From contig JAGRMP010000346.1 of NCBI GenBank assembly GCA_020441225.1, forward strand, positions 1-13,214: 13,214 nt of DNA, written 5' to 3'. The DNA comes from Maritimibacter sp. (GTDB taxonomy: Bacteria > Pseudomonadota > Alphaproteobacteria > Rhodobacterales > Rhodobacteraceae). Below the pieces are notes generated by a model, which did not search any database, was not told the origin of the DNA, and saw nothing but the letters and a program-made list of their open reading frames with translations. Within the stretch, counting starts at the first letter, position 1. Each line of letters starts with the position of its first letter. Both the position numbers and the translations under genes were made by a program. Shown here piece by piece: positions 1-6,747 of the stretch.

Positions 1-170
1 TTCATCAGCTTCATCGCCGCCGAGAAGCCGATGGTCGAGCCGCCGTCGCCCCAGAGCAGCAGCGCCGCGGCGACGCCGACGAAACCGATCGCGCCGAATA
101 CCCGCTGGCCGGTGAACAGCATCAGCATCATCGTCGAGAACATCAGGATGGCGATCATCTCGTAGGACAT
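1..170 (-). CDS. TRAP transporter large permease (DctM-type), N-terminal fragment
   Basis: Only the first 56 codons are present; the gene continues past the left edge. The translation starts MSYEMIAILMFSTMMLML, followed by the FTGQRVFGAIGFVG stretch and an alanine/leucine-rich second hydrophobic segment. This matches the N-terminus of the large membrane subunit of TRAP (tripartite ATP-independent periplasmic) transporters, the 12-helix channel subunit that uses the ion gradient to import organic acids. The ATG at 170-168 overlaps by one base the TGA of the small permease gene (TGATG), so the two are probably translationally coupled. The pairing with a recognisable small subunit makes the call firm even though the gene is truncated. 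No DctP-type binding protein lies in the window; it may be beyond the left edge. Substrate unknown. Confidence 0.85.
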   Translation of the reverse strand, partial: MSYEMIAILMFSTMMLMLFTGQRVFGAIGFVGVAAALLLWGDGGSTIGFSAAMKLM

Positions 171-721
171 CAGGCGGTTTCCCCCTTGCCCGCGGGGGCG
201 TCGTCATCGGGGCAGTCGTAGAGCCCCTTGATGCGCAGGATGTCCTTGATGAATTCCGAGATCGCCTGCAGCAGCATCAGCGTGAGCCCCGCGGTCATGA
301 CCACCTTGATCGGCCAGAGATAGGGCCGCCAGGCCGTGGGGCTGCGTTCGCCACCGTACTGGAACGAATAGATCGTGCTGTCGACCGCGCCCCAGACCAT
401 GACGCCGAGGTAGAAGATCAGGAAGAACACGGTGAAAGCATCGACCCAGGCCTTGGTACAGGGCCGCCAGGCGCCGTAGAACAGATCCATCCGCACGTTG
501 GAGCCCATCTGGATCGAATAGGGTCCGCCGAGGATGTAATAGGCCACCATGGCGAACTGGGCCATTTCCAGCGTCCAGAGCGACGGCAGGAAAAAGGTCT
601 TGGAGATCGACGACCAGAGCAGGATGCCCATCATCACGAAGATCCCGTACATCATGATCCGGCCGAGCCGGTAATTGACGGCATCGACGATACGGATGTA
701 GCCATAGGCGAAACCGAGCAT
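170..721 (-). CDS. TRAP transporter small permease (DctQ-type)
   Basis: A 183-residue protein with four hydrophobic segments at about residues 24-43, 55-75, 92-114 and 137-158, which is the size and topology of TRAP small membrane subunits (DctQ). The stretch LEMAQFAMVAYYILGGPY, just before the conserved polar VRMDLFYG region, is typical of the family. It works with the large subunit to import a substrate delivered by a periplasmic binding protein. The ATG at 721-719 overlaps the TGA of the upstream amidohydrolase gene by one base, and its own TGA overlaps the start of the large permease in the same way, so the three genes form a tightly coupled operon. The open frame extends further upstream (to about 1447) only as an out-of-frame shadow of the amidohydrolase gene. 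The substrate cannot be read from this subunit. Confidence 0.88.
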   Translation of the reverse strand: MLGFAYGYIRIVDAVNYRLGRIMMYGIFVMMGILLWSSISKTFFLPSLWTLEMAQFAMVAYYILGGPYSIQMGSNVRMDLFYGAWRPCTKAWVDAFTVFFLIFYLGVMVWGAVDSTIYSFQYGGERSPTAWRPYLWPIKVVMTAGLTLMLLQAISEFIKDILRIKGLYDCPDDDAPAGKGETA

Positions 722-1482
722 CAGGCCGCTCCTTCCAGGACGATGCCGAAGCGGTCGAGCGCATGGGCGATGTTGCGCGACAGGACCCGGGTGACGCTCT
801 CGCGACCGACCGGGTCGAGGAGCAGGTCGTTGCGCACCTCGATCATCGCATTTGGCAGCCCGCGCGACACCGCGTGGCGCCGGAGCGTATGGGTCACGCC
901 GTCCTCCGGCCCGTAAGGCTCGTTCCCACGCACGACGAACCGGCCCCAATCCTGTGCGAGCAGCGCGTCGGAGAGCTGTGTGTCGCGGTCGTAGAGAATG
1001 CCGATCTGCACCGAACGCGGCTTGCCGAAATAGACCGGCGTGAAGCTGTGCAGGGTGAGGATAGCCTGCGGCTCGGCCCGGTCGATGGCCGCCTCCACCG
1101 CCGCGACCCAGGGTGCGTAGACCGCGGCGACCCGCGCTGCCCGGTCCGCATCGCTGAGATCGCGGTTGCCGGGGATGGCATGAAGCTCGCTGCGGGCGGG
1201 GATCGCGTCGGCGGCCTCGGGCGGACGGTTGCAATCGTAGACCAGCCGCGACACGGCACCGGCAACGAGCGGCAGGCCCCAGTCCGACGCCAGGCGCTGC
1301 GCCAGATCCAGTGCGCCCGGGTCCCAGGCGACGTGGCTCGTCCGCGTGGCCTCGTCGATCCCGAGATCGCCGAAGGCCGCGGGGAAATGGTTGGAGGCAT
1401 GTTCGCACAACAACAGCACCGGCGCCCGGCCTTCGGGGCCGAAGCACGTCACCGCCTCGAATGCTGCTCCCGTCTGCGACAT
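721..1482 (-). CDS. N-formylglutamate amidohydrolase family protein
   Basis: A 253-residue protein carrying the conserved blocks of the N-formylglutamate amidohydrolase family, in the COG3931-like branch: CEHASNHFP (26-34), HVAWDPGA (50-57), SRLVYDCNRPP (78-88), LHSFTPVYFG (144-153), GNEPYG (186-191) and IEVRNDLL (214-221). The Glu/His/Asp/Arg residues in these blocks are expected to form a metal-dependent amide-hydrolysing site. There is no signal peptide, so it is probably cytoplasmic. It is first in an operon with TRAP permeases and has no histidine-utilisation (hut) genes nearby, so its substrate need not be N-formylglutamate; another N-acyl amino acid is possible. The ATG at 1482 has only a weak GAGGG ribosome-binding site close to it. 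An in-frame TTG at 1509, preceded by GGAG, is an alternative start adding nine residues. Family call firm, substrate unknown. Confidence 0.85.
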   Translation of the reverse strand: MSQTGAAFEAVTCFGPEGRAPVLLLCEHASNHFPAAFGDLGIDEATRTSHVAWDPGALDLAQRLASDWGLPLVAGAVSRLVYDCNRPPEAADAIPARSELHAIPGNRDLSDADRAARVAAVYAPWVAAVEAAIDRAEPQAILTLHSFTPVYFGKPRSVQIGILYDRDTQLSDALLAQDWGRFVVRGNEPYGPEDGVTHTLRRHAVSRGLPNAMIEVRNDLLLDPVGRESVTRVLSRNIAHALDRFGIVLEGAA

Positions 1483-1548
1483 GCGCCCTCGCCCGTTGGT
1501 CCTGCCCAAGGCTGTCTCCGGGCGACGGTCCCTGTCAACCGAATTCTG

Positions 1549-1559
1549 AAAACTTTTCT
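1549..1559. promoter_or_regulatory. Short palindrome, possible RpiR operator
   Basis: The sequence GAAAACTTTTC is a perfect inverted repeat with 5-bp arms around one central base. It lies in the intergenic region between the divergent amidohydrolase/TRAP operon and the RpiR gene. GAAA-N-TTTC-type arms resemble sites reported for some RpiR-family regulators, so binding by the neighbouring regulator is a reasonable inference. The palindrome is short and AT-rich, and could be chance. Confidence 0.35.
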
Positions 1560-1567
1560 TCGCTCGA

Positions 1568-1580
1568 TTTCATCGTGAAA
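1568..1580. promoter_or_regulatory. Second inverted repeat, possible RpiR operator
   Basis: TTTCA-TCG-TGAAA has perfect 5-bp arms and a 3-bp spacer. It lies 8 bp to the right of the GAAAACTTTTC palindrome, with the two centres 20 bp apart (1554 and 1574), about two helical turns. Paired sites on one face of the helix between divergent genes are a common arrangement for an autoregulating local repressor. This is inference from sequence alone. I could not pick out a convincing -35/-10 pair for either direction in this region. Confidence 0.38.
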
Positions 1581-1619
1581 CTATGTTTACATTCCGGTCA
1601 GGCCTGCGCAGACCCCGCC

Positions 1620-1625
1620 GAAGGA
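1620..1625 (+). promoter_or_regulatory. Ribosome-binding site that sets a TTG start for the RpiR gene
   Basis: GAAGGA lies 8 bases before the in-frame TTG at 1634. The only upstream in-frame ATG (1583) overlaps the TGAAACTATG area right next to the operator-like repeat, has no good ribosome-binding site, and would add a basic, arginine-rich 17-residue tail unlike the family. The TTG is therefore preferred. Confidence 0.6.
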
Positions 1626-1633
1626 TTAGGCAT

Positions 1634-2497
1634 TTGGATGACACGGTTCAGGACAAGCTGAACGCCCTGTTTCCGGCCCTGACCCGGGCCGAGAAACAGC
1701 TCGCCGGCGTGATCTGCGAAAACTACCCCGTCTCCGGCATGGGTTCGATCACCCGGCTGGCCGAGGCCGCCTCGGTCTCGACGCCGACGGTCGCGCGGAT
1801 GGTTCAGAAACTGGGCTATTCCGGATTCCCCGAGTTCCAGGCGGCGCTGCGCGAAGAGCTCGAAGCGCGGATGTCGAGCCCGATCGAGAAACACGAGGCC
1901 TGGTCGCAGCACGCGCCCGAGAGCCATATGCTCAACCGTTTCGCGGACGCGGTTCTCGGCAATATCCGCCAGACGCTGGCGCAGGTCGATCCGGTCGAAT
2001 TCGACGCCGCCACCGCGCTGCTCGCCGATCCCGGGCGCGACGTGTTCATCACCGGCGGGCGCGTCACCCATGCGCTGTCCGACTATCTCGAACTGCACCT
2101 GCAGGTGATCCGGCGCGGTGTGCACCATGTGCGGCGCAATTCGTCCGGGTGGAGCCATGCGCTGCTCGACATCCGGCCCGGCGACGTGCTGGTGATCTAC
2201 GATATCCGCCGCTACGAGAACGCCGCGCTCGACATGGCGCGGATGGCCCGCGAACGCGGCGCCAAGGTGGTATTGTTCACCGATCAGTGGCTGTCGCCGG
2301 CGCAGGCCTTCGCCGACCACAGTTTCGCCGCCCGGATCGAAGCGCCCTCGGCCTGGGACAGCTCGGCGGCGCTCCTGCTGCTGACCGAGACGCTGATCGC
2401 GGCGGTTCAGGAGACCCTCTGGGAGACCACACGGGCCCGTATGGCCGACCTCGAAACGGTGTTCGACCGCACCACGGTGTTCCGCAAGTTCCAGTAG
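1634..2497 (+). CDS. MurR/RpiR family transcriptional regulator
   Basis: A 287-residue protein if started at the TTG at 1634, which is the usual family length. The N-terminal domain (about 5-80) contains the RpiR helix-turn-helix, seen as SITRLAEAASVSTPTVARMV followed by LGYSGFPEFQ. The C-terminal part (about 125-265) is a SIS domain (VFITGGRVTHALSDYLELHL; GDVLVIYDIRRYENAALDMA; KVVLFTDQWLSP). In classical sugar-phosphate SIS domains the two ligand loops carry GxGxS and S-x-S-G-x-T type sequences. Here they read TGGRVT and YDIRRYEN, so the usual phosphate-binding serines are missing and the effector is probably not a simple sugar phosphate. It is divergent from the amidohydrolase-TRAP operon and most likely controls that operon and itself, probably through the inverted repeats in the shared intergenic region. 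It faces the galactoside operon tail to tail and is less likely to control it. Confidence 0.88.
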   Translation: MDDTVQDKLNALFPALTRAEKQLAGVICENYPVSGMGSITRLAEAASVSTPTVARMVQKLGYSGFPEFQAALREELEARMSSPIEKHEAWSQHAPESHMLNRFADAVLGNIRQTLAQVDPVEFDAATALLADPGRDVFITGGRVTHALSDYLELHLQVIRRGVHHVRRNSSGWSHALLDIRPGDVLVIYDIRRYENAALDMARMARERGAKVVLFTDQWLSPAQAFADHSFAARIEAPSAWDSSAALLLLTETLIAAVQETLWETTRARMADLETVFDRTTVFRKFQ

Positions 2498-2560
2498 CCG
2501 CGCGCGGGGCGGAGGGGGCGCGAGACCCGTACGGATTTCTGACGTGAAACGCGCCCGGCC
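2498..2560. other. Short convergent intergenic region without a clear terminator
   Basis: This 63-bp gap separates the convergent RpiR and beta-galactosidase genes. It holds a self-complementary CCGCGCGCGG at 2498-2507, and GGGCGCG (2516-2522) that can pair with CGCGCCC (2550-2556) across a long 27-base loop. Neither is followed by a T run in either direction, so no intrinsic terminator can be claimed. Transcription from the two sides may overlap here or end by Rho. Confidence 0.4.
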
Positions 2561-4507
2561 CTACCGCTGTTCGCGCAGAACCGAGATCGCCGGCAGGTGA
2601 CGTCCGGCCACGTCATGCGCCTCGGTATCGGTGTTGAACCAGAACCGTTCGCGACCGGTCTCCCGCACCCGTACCCCTTCGGGAAGGTCCATGAGGTCGA
2701 GCCCGGCCTCGCCCCCGAGATCCTTGAAAAACCGTCGAAATCCCTCCGGGTCGAGCCAGGCGCCGAGATAGTGCAACCGGCCTTGCGCCATGGCCACCGG
2801 CGCGCCGTCCGCGGTTCTGAGCCGAACCTCGGCCGCGCCTTCCAGCGTCTCGCGCCAGCCCACGAGCGCCCCGCCGCCCTGGAGCGGTTCGGGTCTGTCG
2901 GGGCGCAGGCTCTCGACCCGGGCGACCGTCACGTCGAGGCCGGGCAGCTCCGGGGGCAGCGGCACCGGGATCGCCCCGTCGGCATCGCGCGCACCCGACC
3001 GCGGGCCGACCGCCACATACGCATCGCTCCCGGCCAGCGCGGCCTTGAGATCGTCGGGCATGTGCAGCATCCCGGGCACAGAGACGAGCCGGTAGCCGGA
3101 GAAATCCCGGGTCGTGGGCGGCAGGATGTCGACCGACTGGCCGAGTCGGCGCAGGGCCCGGTACTGCGCGAACACCAGCCAGAGATAGGCGAGCCCGCGG
3201 CCGTGCGGCTGCACGCTCCAGGCCCAGTCGGCGGCGTAGTCGAACAGGATCGCCACCGGCGCCTGCGCCGACGCCACCTCCCCCGCTTCGGTCAGTTCCG
3301 CCGCCACTTCCCGCACCTCCGCCATGGCGGGCGCGTCGGCGCTGTCGGGGCGCAAGAGCCCCGCATGCATCTGTTCTTGCGCCATCGGCGCCTGCCGCCA
3401 GCGGAAATAGCTCACCACCTCGGCGCCATGGGCAAAGGCTTCCCAGGTCCACAGCCGCACCATGCCGGGGAGCGGCGCCGGGTTGTAGGGGGCCCAGTTC
3501 ACAGGTCCGGGCTGTTGTTCCATCACCCACCATCGCGCGCCGGTCTCACCGGCCCCGCGCCCAACCGAGGCCACGGCCCGGTAGAGGTCGTGGTGAAACG
3601 CCTGGAAATCCGGGTCGCCCTGACGCATGAACCGGTGCTTGTAGGCAGGTTCGGCCACGATCCGGTCTTCTAGAAAACCGAGCGGATAGCTGTCCCAGGT
3701 GGCGATTTCCAGGTCCGCACCGACCGCAAAATGGTCGAACTCGGTCACCCCGCCCATGTAATTGTGCGAGATCGGCGCATCGGAATGCGCCCGGATGATC
3801 TCGGCCTGGAGCCGGTTGTAGCGCACCACCTGATCCGACGAGAAGCGCCTGAAGTCGAGGCTGTGCGCCGGGTTCGGCTCGGTCACGGTCAGGTTCGGCA
3901 GCTCGATCTCGTCGAAGGAGCGGTATTCCATCGACCAGAAGACATTGCCCCAGGCGGCGTTGAGCGCGTCGATGTCGCCATCGTTGCCGGGCCCCGGGTA
4001 GCGCGCGCGCAGCCAGGTCCGGAAAGCGTCGCGGGCGGCGGCCGAATAGGAAATCACCGTGTCGTGGCAGCCATATTCGTTGTCCGTCTGCCAGGCGGCG
4101 ACATGCGGGTTCCTGCCGTAGCGTTCGGCAAGCAGGGTCACGATCCGGGCGGTTTCCTCACAGTAGCCCGGGTGGCTGAAATCGTAATGCCGCCGCGACC
4201 CGAACCCGCGCGGGCGGCCCTCGGCGTCGACCGCCAGCATGTCGGGGTGCTTGGTCACCATCCAGCGCGGTGGCGTCGCCGTGGGCGTGCCCAGGACCAC
4301 CTTGAGCCCGGCCCCGCCCAGCACCGCGATCGCCTCGTCGAGCCAGTCGAACCGCAGATCGCCGGGCGAGGGTTCGAGCCGCGACCAGGCGAATTCGCCG
4401 ATCCTGACCCAGCTCAGGCCCGCCTCGACCATGCGCGCGGCGTCTTCCTCCCAGATCGCGCGCGGCCAGTGTTCGGGGTAGTAGCAGGTGCCAAGTTCGC
4501 GTTTCAT
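2561..4507 (-). CDS. Beta-galactosidase, glycoside hydrolase family 42
   Basis: A 648-residue enzyme expected to release terminal beta-D-galactose from galactosides. The N-terminus GTCYYPEHWP (6-15) is the GH42 opening of the TIM-barrel domain (about 1-390). The acid/base Glu is E144 in TDNEYG and the nucleophile is E330 in WVMEQQPGPVNWAP. The segment YFRWRQAPMAQEQMHAGLL (367-385) is also typical. The trimerisation domain and small C-terminal domain follow. The Cys cluster that binds zinc in some GH42 enzymes just after NEYG is absent (SYSAAA here). There is no signal peptide, so it acts in the cytoplasm on imported sugar. ATG 4507 is chosen over an ATG 24 bases upstream because GGAGG lies 5 bases before it. 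It is the last gene of the galactoside operon, 55 bp after galK. The natural substrate (lactose, galacto-oligosaccharide or galactosylglycerol) is not known. Confidence 0.93.
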   Translation of the reverse strand: MKRELGTCYYPEHWPRAIWEEDAARMVEAGLSWVRIGEFAWSRLEPSPGDLRFDWLDEAIAVLGGAGLKVVLGTPTATPPRWMVTKHPDMLAVDAEGRPRGFGSRRHYDFSHPGYCEETARIVTLLAERYGRNPHVAAWQTDNEYGCHDTVISYSAAARDAFRTWLRARYPGPGNDGDIDALNAAWGNVFWSMEYRSFDEIELPNLTVTEPNPAHSLDFRRFSSDQVVRYNRLQAEIIRAHSDAPISHNYMGGVTEFDHFAVGADLEIATWDSYPLGFLEDRIVAEPAYKHRFMRQGDPDFQAFHHDLYRAVASVGRGAGETGARWWVMEQQPGPVNWAPYNPAPLPGMVRLWTWEAFAHGAEVVSYFRWRQAPMAQEQMHAGLLRPDSADAPAMAEVREVAAELTEAGEVASAQAPVAILFDYAADWAWSVQPHGRGLAYLWLVFAQYRALRRLGQSVDILPPTTRDFSGYRLVSVPGMLHMPDDLKAALAGSDAYVAVGPRSGARDADGAIPVPLPPELPGLDVTVARVESLRPDRPEPLQGGGALVGWRETLEGAAEVRLRTADGAPVAMAQGRLHYLGAWLDPEGFRRFFKDLGGEAGLDLMDLPEGVRVRETGRERFWFNTDTEAHDVAGRHLPAISVLREQR

Positions 4508-4562
4508 TTCTGCCTCCGTGGTATCGCGCATGCCGTGAGTCGGGTCGGAACCGGGGCCGCGG

Positions 4563-5669
4563 TCAGGTCACCGCCAACAGCCGCGTCGCCGGGAAGGCCG
4601 CCGCGAACCGGGCGACAAACCTTTCCACATCGGTCTCGGCCACCAGCACGACGATGGATCCGCCGAAGCCGCCGCCTGTCTGGCGCGCGCCGAGGGCGCC
4701 GAAGTCGACCGCGGCGGCCACCTGCGCATCGGTTTCGGGCACGGTGATCTCGTAATTGTCCCGCTCGGTCGCGTGGCTTTCGACCATCAGCCGGCCGAAG
4801 GTTGCCGCGTCGCCCGCGTCCAGCGCGGCGAGGCCTGCGCGGGTGAGGCGGTTATCGGTCACGATATGCCGGGCGCGGCGGTCGAGCGGCGCGGGCAGCG
4901 CGTCGATCCGGGGCCCGTCGCCGGGGCCGAGATCGCTCAGCGTTTCAACCCCGAGCGCGGCGCAGGCGGTTTTGCATTCCGCGACCCGGGTGGCATAGCC
5001 CGAGTCCGTGAGACGATGGGTGACGCCGGAATGGATCACCAGGAAGCTGAAGCCTTCGGGGAGCGGCGCGGGGTGATACGCGAGCGTATGGGTGTCGAGG
5101 AACAGCGCGTTGCCGGGCAGGCCGACCGAGACCGCGAACTGGTCCATGATGCCGCAGGGCATGCCGACGAAGTCGTTCTCGACCGCACGGGCCCTGCGCG
5201 CGAAATCGACCGGGTCGACGGGCTTGCCGAACAGCGCCGCCGCGGCCCTGAGCGTGGCGATCTCGACGGCCGCCGAGCTCGACAACCCCGCCCCCACCGG
5301 CAGGTTCGAGGCGACGAAGACGTTGACACCGGTTTCGACCAGCTCCGGGCCGACCAGCGCCTTCAGCGCGCCCAGCACGTAGTCCGACCAGGCGCCGGTG
5401 GCGGGTTCATCGACAGTGCGGGTCTCTTCGTCCGCGTATTCCGCACTCGACAGCCGCAGCTCACCGGGTACGGCCCCCCGCCCCAGCGCCACCGAGACGC
5501 CGATCCCGAGCGGCATCGGCAGCACCACGCCGCCGTTGTAATCGGTATGCTCGCCCATCAGGTTGACCCGCCCCGGCGCAAAGGCGACCGCATCCGGCGC
5601 GCGTCCGAACCGCGCCTCGAAGCCCTGCCCCGCCGTTCGGTTCAGTTCTGTTTCGGTCGATCGGTGCAT
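4563..5669 (-). CDS. galK: Galactokinase
   Basis: A 368-residue GHMP-family kinase that phosphorylates alpha-D-galactose to galactose 1-phosphate with ATP, the first committed Leloir step. The three family motifs are present: the galactokinase signature GRVNLMGEHTDYNGGVVLP (33-51), the ATP-binding GAGLSSSAA (127-135) and GARQTGGGFGGS (327-338). Expected catalytic residues are R34 and D176 (in CGIMDQ). The signature has L where many enzymes have I (NLMGEH), a mild change. The ATG at 5669 is one base after the galT stop, so the genes are coupled. The frame stays open 68 codons further upstream, but that part is only an out-of-frame shadow of galT. Cytoplasmic. Confidence 0.96.
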   Translation of the reverse strand: MHRSTETELNRTAGQGFEARFGRAPDAVAFAPGRVNLMGEHTDYNGGVVLPMPLGIGVSVALGRGAVPGELRLSSAEYADEETRTVDEPATGAWSDYVLGALKALVGPELVETGVNVFVASNLPVGAGLSSSAAVEIATLRAAAALFGKPVDPVDFARRARAVENDFVGMPCGIMDQFAVSVGLPGNALFLDTHTLAYHPAPLPEGFSFLVIHSGVTHRLTDSGYATRVAECKTACAALGVETLSDLGPGDGPRIDALPAPLDRRARHIVTDNRLTRAGLAALDAGDAATFGRLMVESHATERDNYEITVPETDAQVAAAVDFGALGARQTGGGFGGSIVVLVAETDVERFVARFAAAFPATRLLAVT

Positions 5670-5670
5670 G

Positions 5671-6711
5671 TCACTCTCCCGCCTTGTAATGCCGCTTCGG
5701 AAGCGCACGCAGGCGCTCGGCCGCGCTCTCCGCCGTAAGATCGCGCTGGGCTTCGGCAAGCATCTCGTAGCCGACCATGAACTTGCGCACGGTGGCCGAG
5801 CGCAGGAGCGGCGGATAGAAATGCGCATGCAGCTGCCAGTGATCGTGCGTGCCCGCGCCGAGCGGCGCGCCATGCCAGCCCATCGTATAGGGGAACTCGG
5901 TCTCGAACAGGTTGTCGTAGGCCGTGGTGAGCGCCTTCAGCACCTCGGCGAGCCCGTCGCGCTCGGGCGCTGTCAGGTCCGGCAGGCGCAGCACGTGACG
6001 GCGCGGCATCAGCAGCGTCTCGAAGGGCCAGACGGCCCACCAGGGCACCACGGCCACCCAGTCGTCATTTTCCGCGACCACGCGGGTGCCCTGCGCGCTT
6101 TCGGCTTCGGCGTAGTCGACCAGCAGGTTGCGGCCGGTTTCCGCCGTCCAGCCGGCTTGCTGTGCGTCTTCCGTCGCAACCTCGTTGGGGAGGAAATCGC
6201 CCGCCCAGATCTGGCCATGCGGATGCGGCTGGGAACAGCCCATCACCGGACCCTTGTTCTCGAACACCTGCACCCAGTCCCACCTTTGGCCCAGGTCTGT
6301 CACCTGGTCGGCCCAGGTGTCGACCACGGCCCGGATCGCCGCGACGGGCAGTTCCGGCAGGGTCAGGTCGTGGCGTTCGGAAAAGCACATGACGCGGGCG
6401 GTGCCGCGCACGCTTTCGGCCCGGAACATCGCCGTGTCCTGCCCTCCGTCCGGGGTATCGGCAAGCAGCGCGGGGAAATCGTTGTCGAAGACGAACGTGC
6501 CCTTGTAATCGGGGTTCAGCGCGCCGGAACTGCGGCTGTTGCCCGCGCAGAGATAACAGCCCGGATCATGCGCGGGCCGCGCCTCCACGGAAGGTTTTTC
6601 CTGTTGCCCCTGCCAGGGCCGCTTGTTGCGGTGCGGCGAGACCAGCACCCAGGCGCCCGTGAGCGGGTTGTAGCGCCGGTGCGGGTGTTCGTCGAAATCG
6701 AACTGGTCCAT
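5671..6711 (-). CDS. galT: Galactose-1-phosphate uridylyltransferase
   Basis: A 346-residue enzyme that swaps UMP between UDP-glucose and galactose 1-phosphate, giving UDP-galactose and glucose 1-phosphate. The HIT-like active site is in [12 protein letters not shown] (158-169), with H165 as the nucleophile that is uridylylated. C52 and C55 (CYLC), H114 (SERHD) and H163 match the metal-binding positions of the E. coli enzyme. N-terminal [20 protein letters not shown] and C-terminal [20 protein letters not shown] and [16 protein letters not shown] are classic class I GalT blocks. The length equals the family norm. An AGGAG-rich ribosome-binding site precedes the ATG. It sits 36 bp after the alpha-galactosidase stop and one base before galK. 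It needs UDP-glucose 4-epimerase (GalE) to complete the cycle, and none is in the window. Confidence 0.96.
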   Translation of the reverse strand: MDQFDFDEHPHRRYNPLTGAWVLVSPHRNKRPWQGQQEKPSVEARPAHDPGCYLCAGNSRSSGALNPDYKGTFVFDNDFPALLADTPDGGQDTAMFRAESVRGTARVMCFSERHDLTLPELPVAAIRAVVDTWADQVTDLGQRWDWVQVFENKGPVMGCSQPHPHGQIWAGDFLPNEVATEDAQQAGWTAETGRNLLVDYAEAESAQGTRVVAENDDWVAVVPWWAVWPFETLLMPRRHVLRLPDLTAPERDGLAEVLKALTTAYDNLFETEFPYTMGWHGAPLGAGTHDHWQLHAHFYPPLLRSATVRKFMVGYEMLAEAQRDLTAESAAERLRALPKRHYKAGE

Positions 6712-6747
6712 GGCTCCTGCCCTCCTTCGGGCACAAACGGTCCCGCC

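Noticed and set aside
722..1447. Possible fusion of the TRAP small permease to a long N-terminal domain
   Set aside because: The extra 242 residues are arginine-rich shadow sequence of the amidohydrolase gene. ATG 721 gives a standard 183-residue DctQ.
1534..1539. TGTCAA, the reverse complement of a perfect -35 box (TTGACA), upstream of the amidohydrolase gene
   Set aside because: No acceptable -10 box lies 16-18 bp downstream in the minus direction (the site reads ACAGCC), so no promoter is claimed.
2516..2556. Possible intrinsic terminator between the convergent RpiR and beta-galactosidase genes
   Set aside because: The 7-bp stem has a 27-base loop and no T run in either direction, too weak to call.
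2597..4747. Plus-strand open frames antisense to the beta-galactosidase and galK genes (2597-3673, 3731-4747)
   Set aside because: They have no conserved domain, and codon use mirrors the sense genes, which carry full catalytic motifs.
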